A DNA stretch of 14,308 nucleotides from assembly GCA_002307245.1 (NCBI GenBank), contig DBTW01000208.1, forward strand, positions 1 through 14,308. The letters run 5' to 3'. The DNA comes from Spirochaetaceae bacterium UBA1306 (GTDB taxonomy: Bacteria > Spirochaetota > Spirochaetia > Treponematales > Rectinemataceae). Positions 14,007 to 14,308 of this stretch are shown in pieces. How positions within the stretch are numbered: position 1 is the first letter of the stretch; each line of letters starts with the position of its first letter. The notes below the pieces were generated by a model, which saw only the letters and a program-made list of their open reading frames with translations, made no database searches and was not told the origin of the DNA. The translations under genes and the position numbers were made by a program.

Positions 14007-14172
14007 TATTCCTCCTTATCACCAGGTGATCGGCTGTCCGACCAGCGAGCTCTTGTCAAAGTGTACTTTTAGCTAAACGGGACCTAGTTTGCACGGTGTT
14101 TCGGCAGAGTAGTGCTTGTGTCGATTCTCTGTGGATGGTCTGACGAACAGCTTAGGACTTGATAGAAAAATA

Positions 14173-14201
14173 AGTTTACCCTGTCCTTTTTCCCTCGTCA
14201 A
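14173..14201 (-). promoter_or_regulatory. Probable promoter of the lipoprotein operon
   Basis: On the minus strand TTGACG (14196-14201), a 17-base spacer and TAAACT (14173-14178) lie about 165 bases upstream of the first lipoprotein start. A second -35-like TTGACA occurs at 14054-14059 but has no acceptable -10 at the right distance. The long leader could hold regulatory RNA, but I see no recognisable riboswitch. The rest of 14007-14308 shows no gene I can support. Confidence 0.42.
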
Positions 14202-14308
14202 GCCGAATATCCTGGTACGAACTCTCTGGATTCTCGAATCATGGAGTCAGTTTAAACGCGTAATGCGGTCGACCCTAAGTCTGGAGCCTTGCCTGTGTTC
14301 CGTTTATT

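Noticed and set aside
14007..14308. Possible small gene or riboswitch in the right-hand leader
   Set aside because: All six frames are short, without recognisable protein motifs, and I could not fold a known riboswitch consensus. Only promoter-like boxes are supportable.

Overview
The window is GC-rich, densely coding bacterial DNA, and most probably comes from a spirochaete of the Treponema/Spirochaeta type. That placement is inference. It rests on two lipoproteins with relaxed lipoboxes, a stand-alone periplasmic FecR-domain protein, a BspA-type leucine-rich-repeat relic, and a methyl-accepting chemotaxis protein beside a CheW. There is no rRNA, tRNA or other firm phylogenetic marker, and I see no CRISPR array, insertion sequence or phage gene.

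Left third (1-4400). A GPH-type sugar:cation symporter enters from the left edge and ends at 890. The next 3.5 kb is mostly a graveyard on the minus strand. It holds a frameshifted BspA-like lipoprotein (893-1850), then one intact gene, a secreted FecR-domain protein (1955-2629). After that come an MDR-superfamily dehydrogenase that has lost its nucleotide-binding core (2661-3329), a beta-barrel-like outer-membrane protein spread over three frames (3404-3908), and the N-terminal half of a Crp/Fnr regulator (3906-4142) welded to it. An unidentified fragment sits at 4190-4405.

Middle (4440-8503). An intact chemoreceptor (4573-6246, plus strand) is followed at once by a CheW that has both a one-base frameshift and an internal deletion. 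Converging on it from the minus strand is an intact PAS-PAS-Crp/Fnr regulator (6716-8149). The apparently empty stretch upstream of that regulator (8223-8503) contains a decayed HicB-type antitoxin, probably with the last residues of a HicA toxin. None of it makes a long open frame.

Right half (8540-14308). Three intact minus-strand genes lie here: a cytoplasmic DUF5060/DUF4038/DUF5605 glycoside-hydrolase-like protein with its own promoter, and a two-gene lipoprotein operon. The operon encodes a 456-aa lipoprotein and then a 727-aa lipoprotein with a fibronectin-type-III-like domain and a seven-repeat FG-GAP beta-propeller. The second gene starts at TTG, its ribosome binding site overlaps the stop codon of the first, and it ends in a textbook intrinsic terminator at 10368-10402.

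Taken together, the intact genes serve sensing (chemoreceptor, PAS-Crp), carbohydrate use (symporter, hydrolase) and the cell surface (FecR, lipoproteins). I see no new multi-gene system. The most notable feature is the concentration of at least six broken genes in the left 8.5 kb, next to intact genes of the same kinds.
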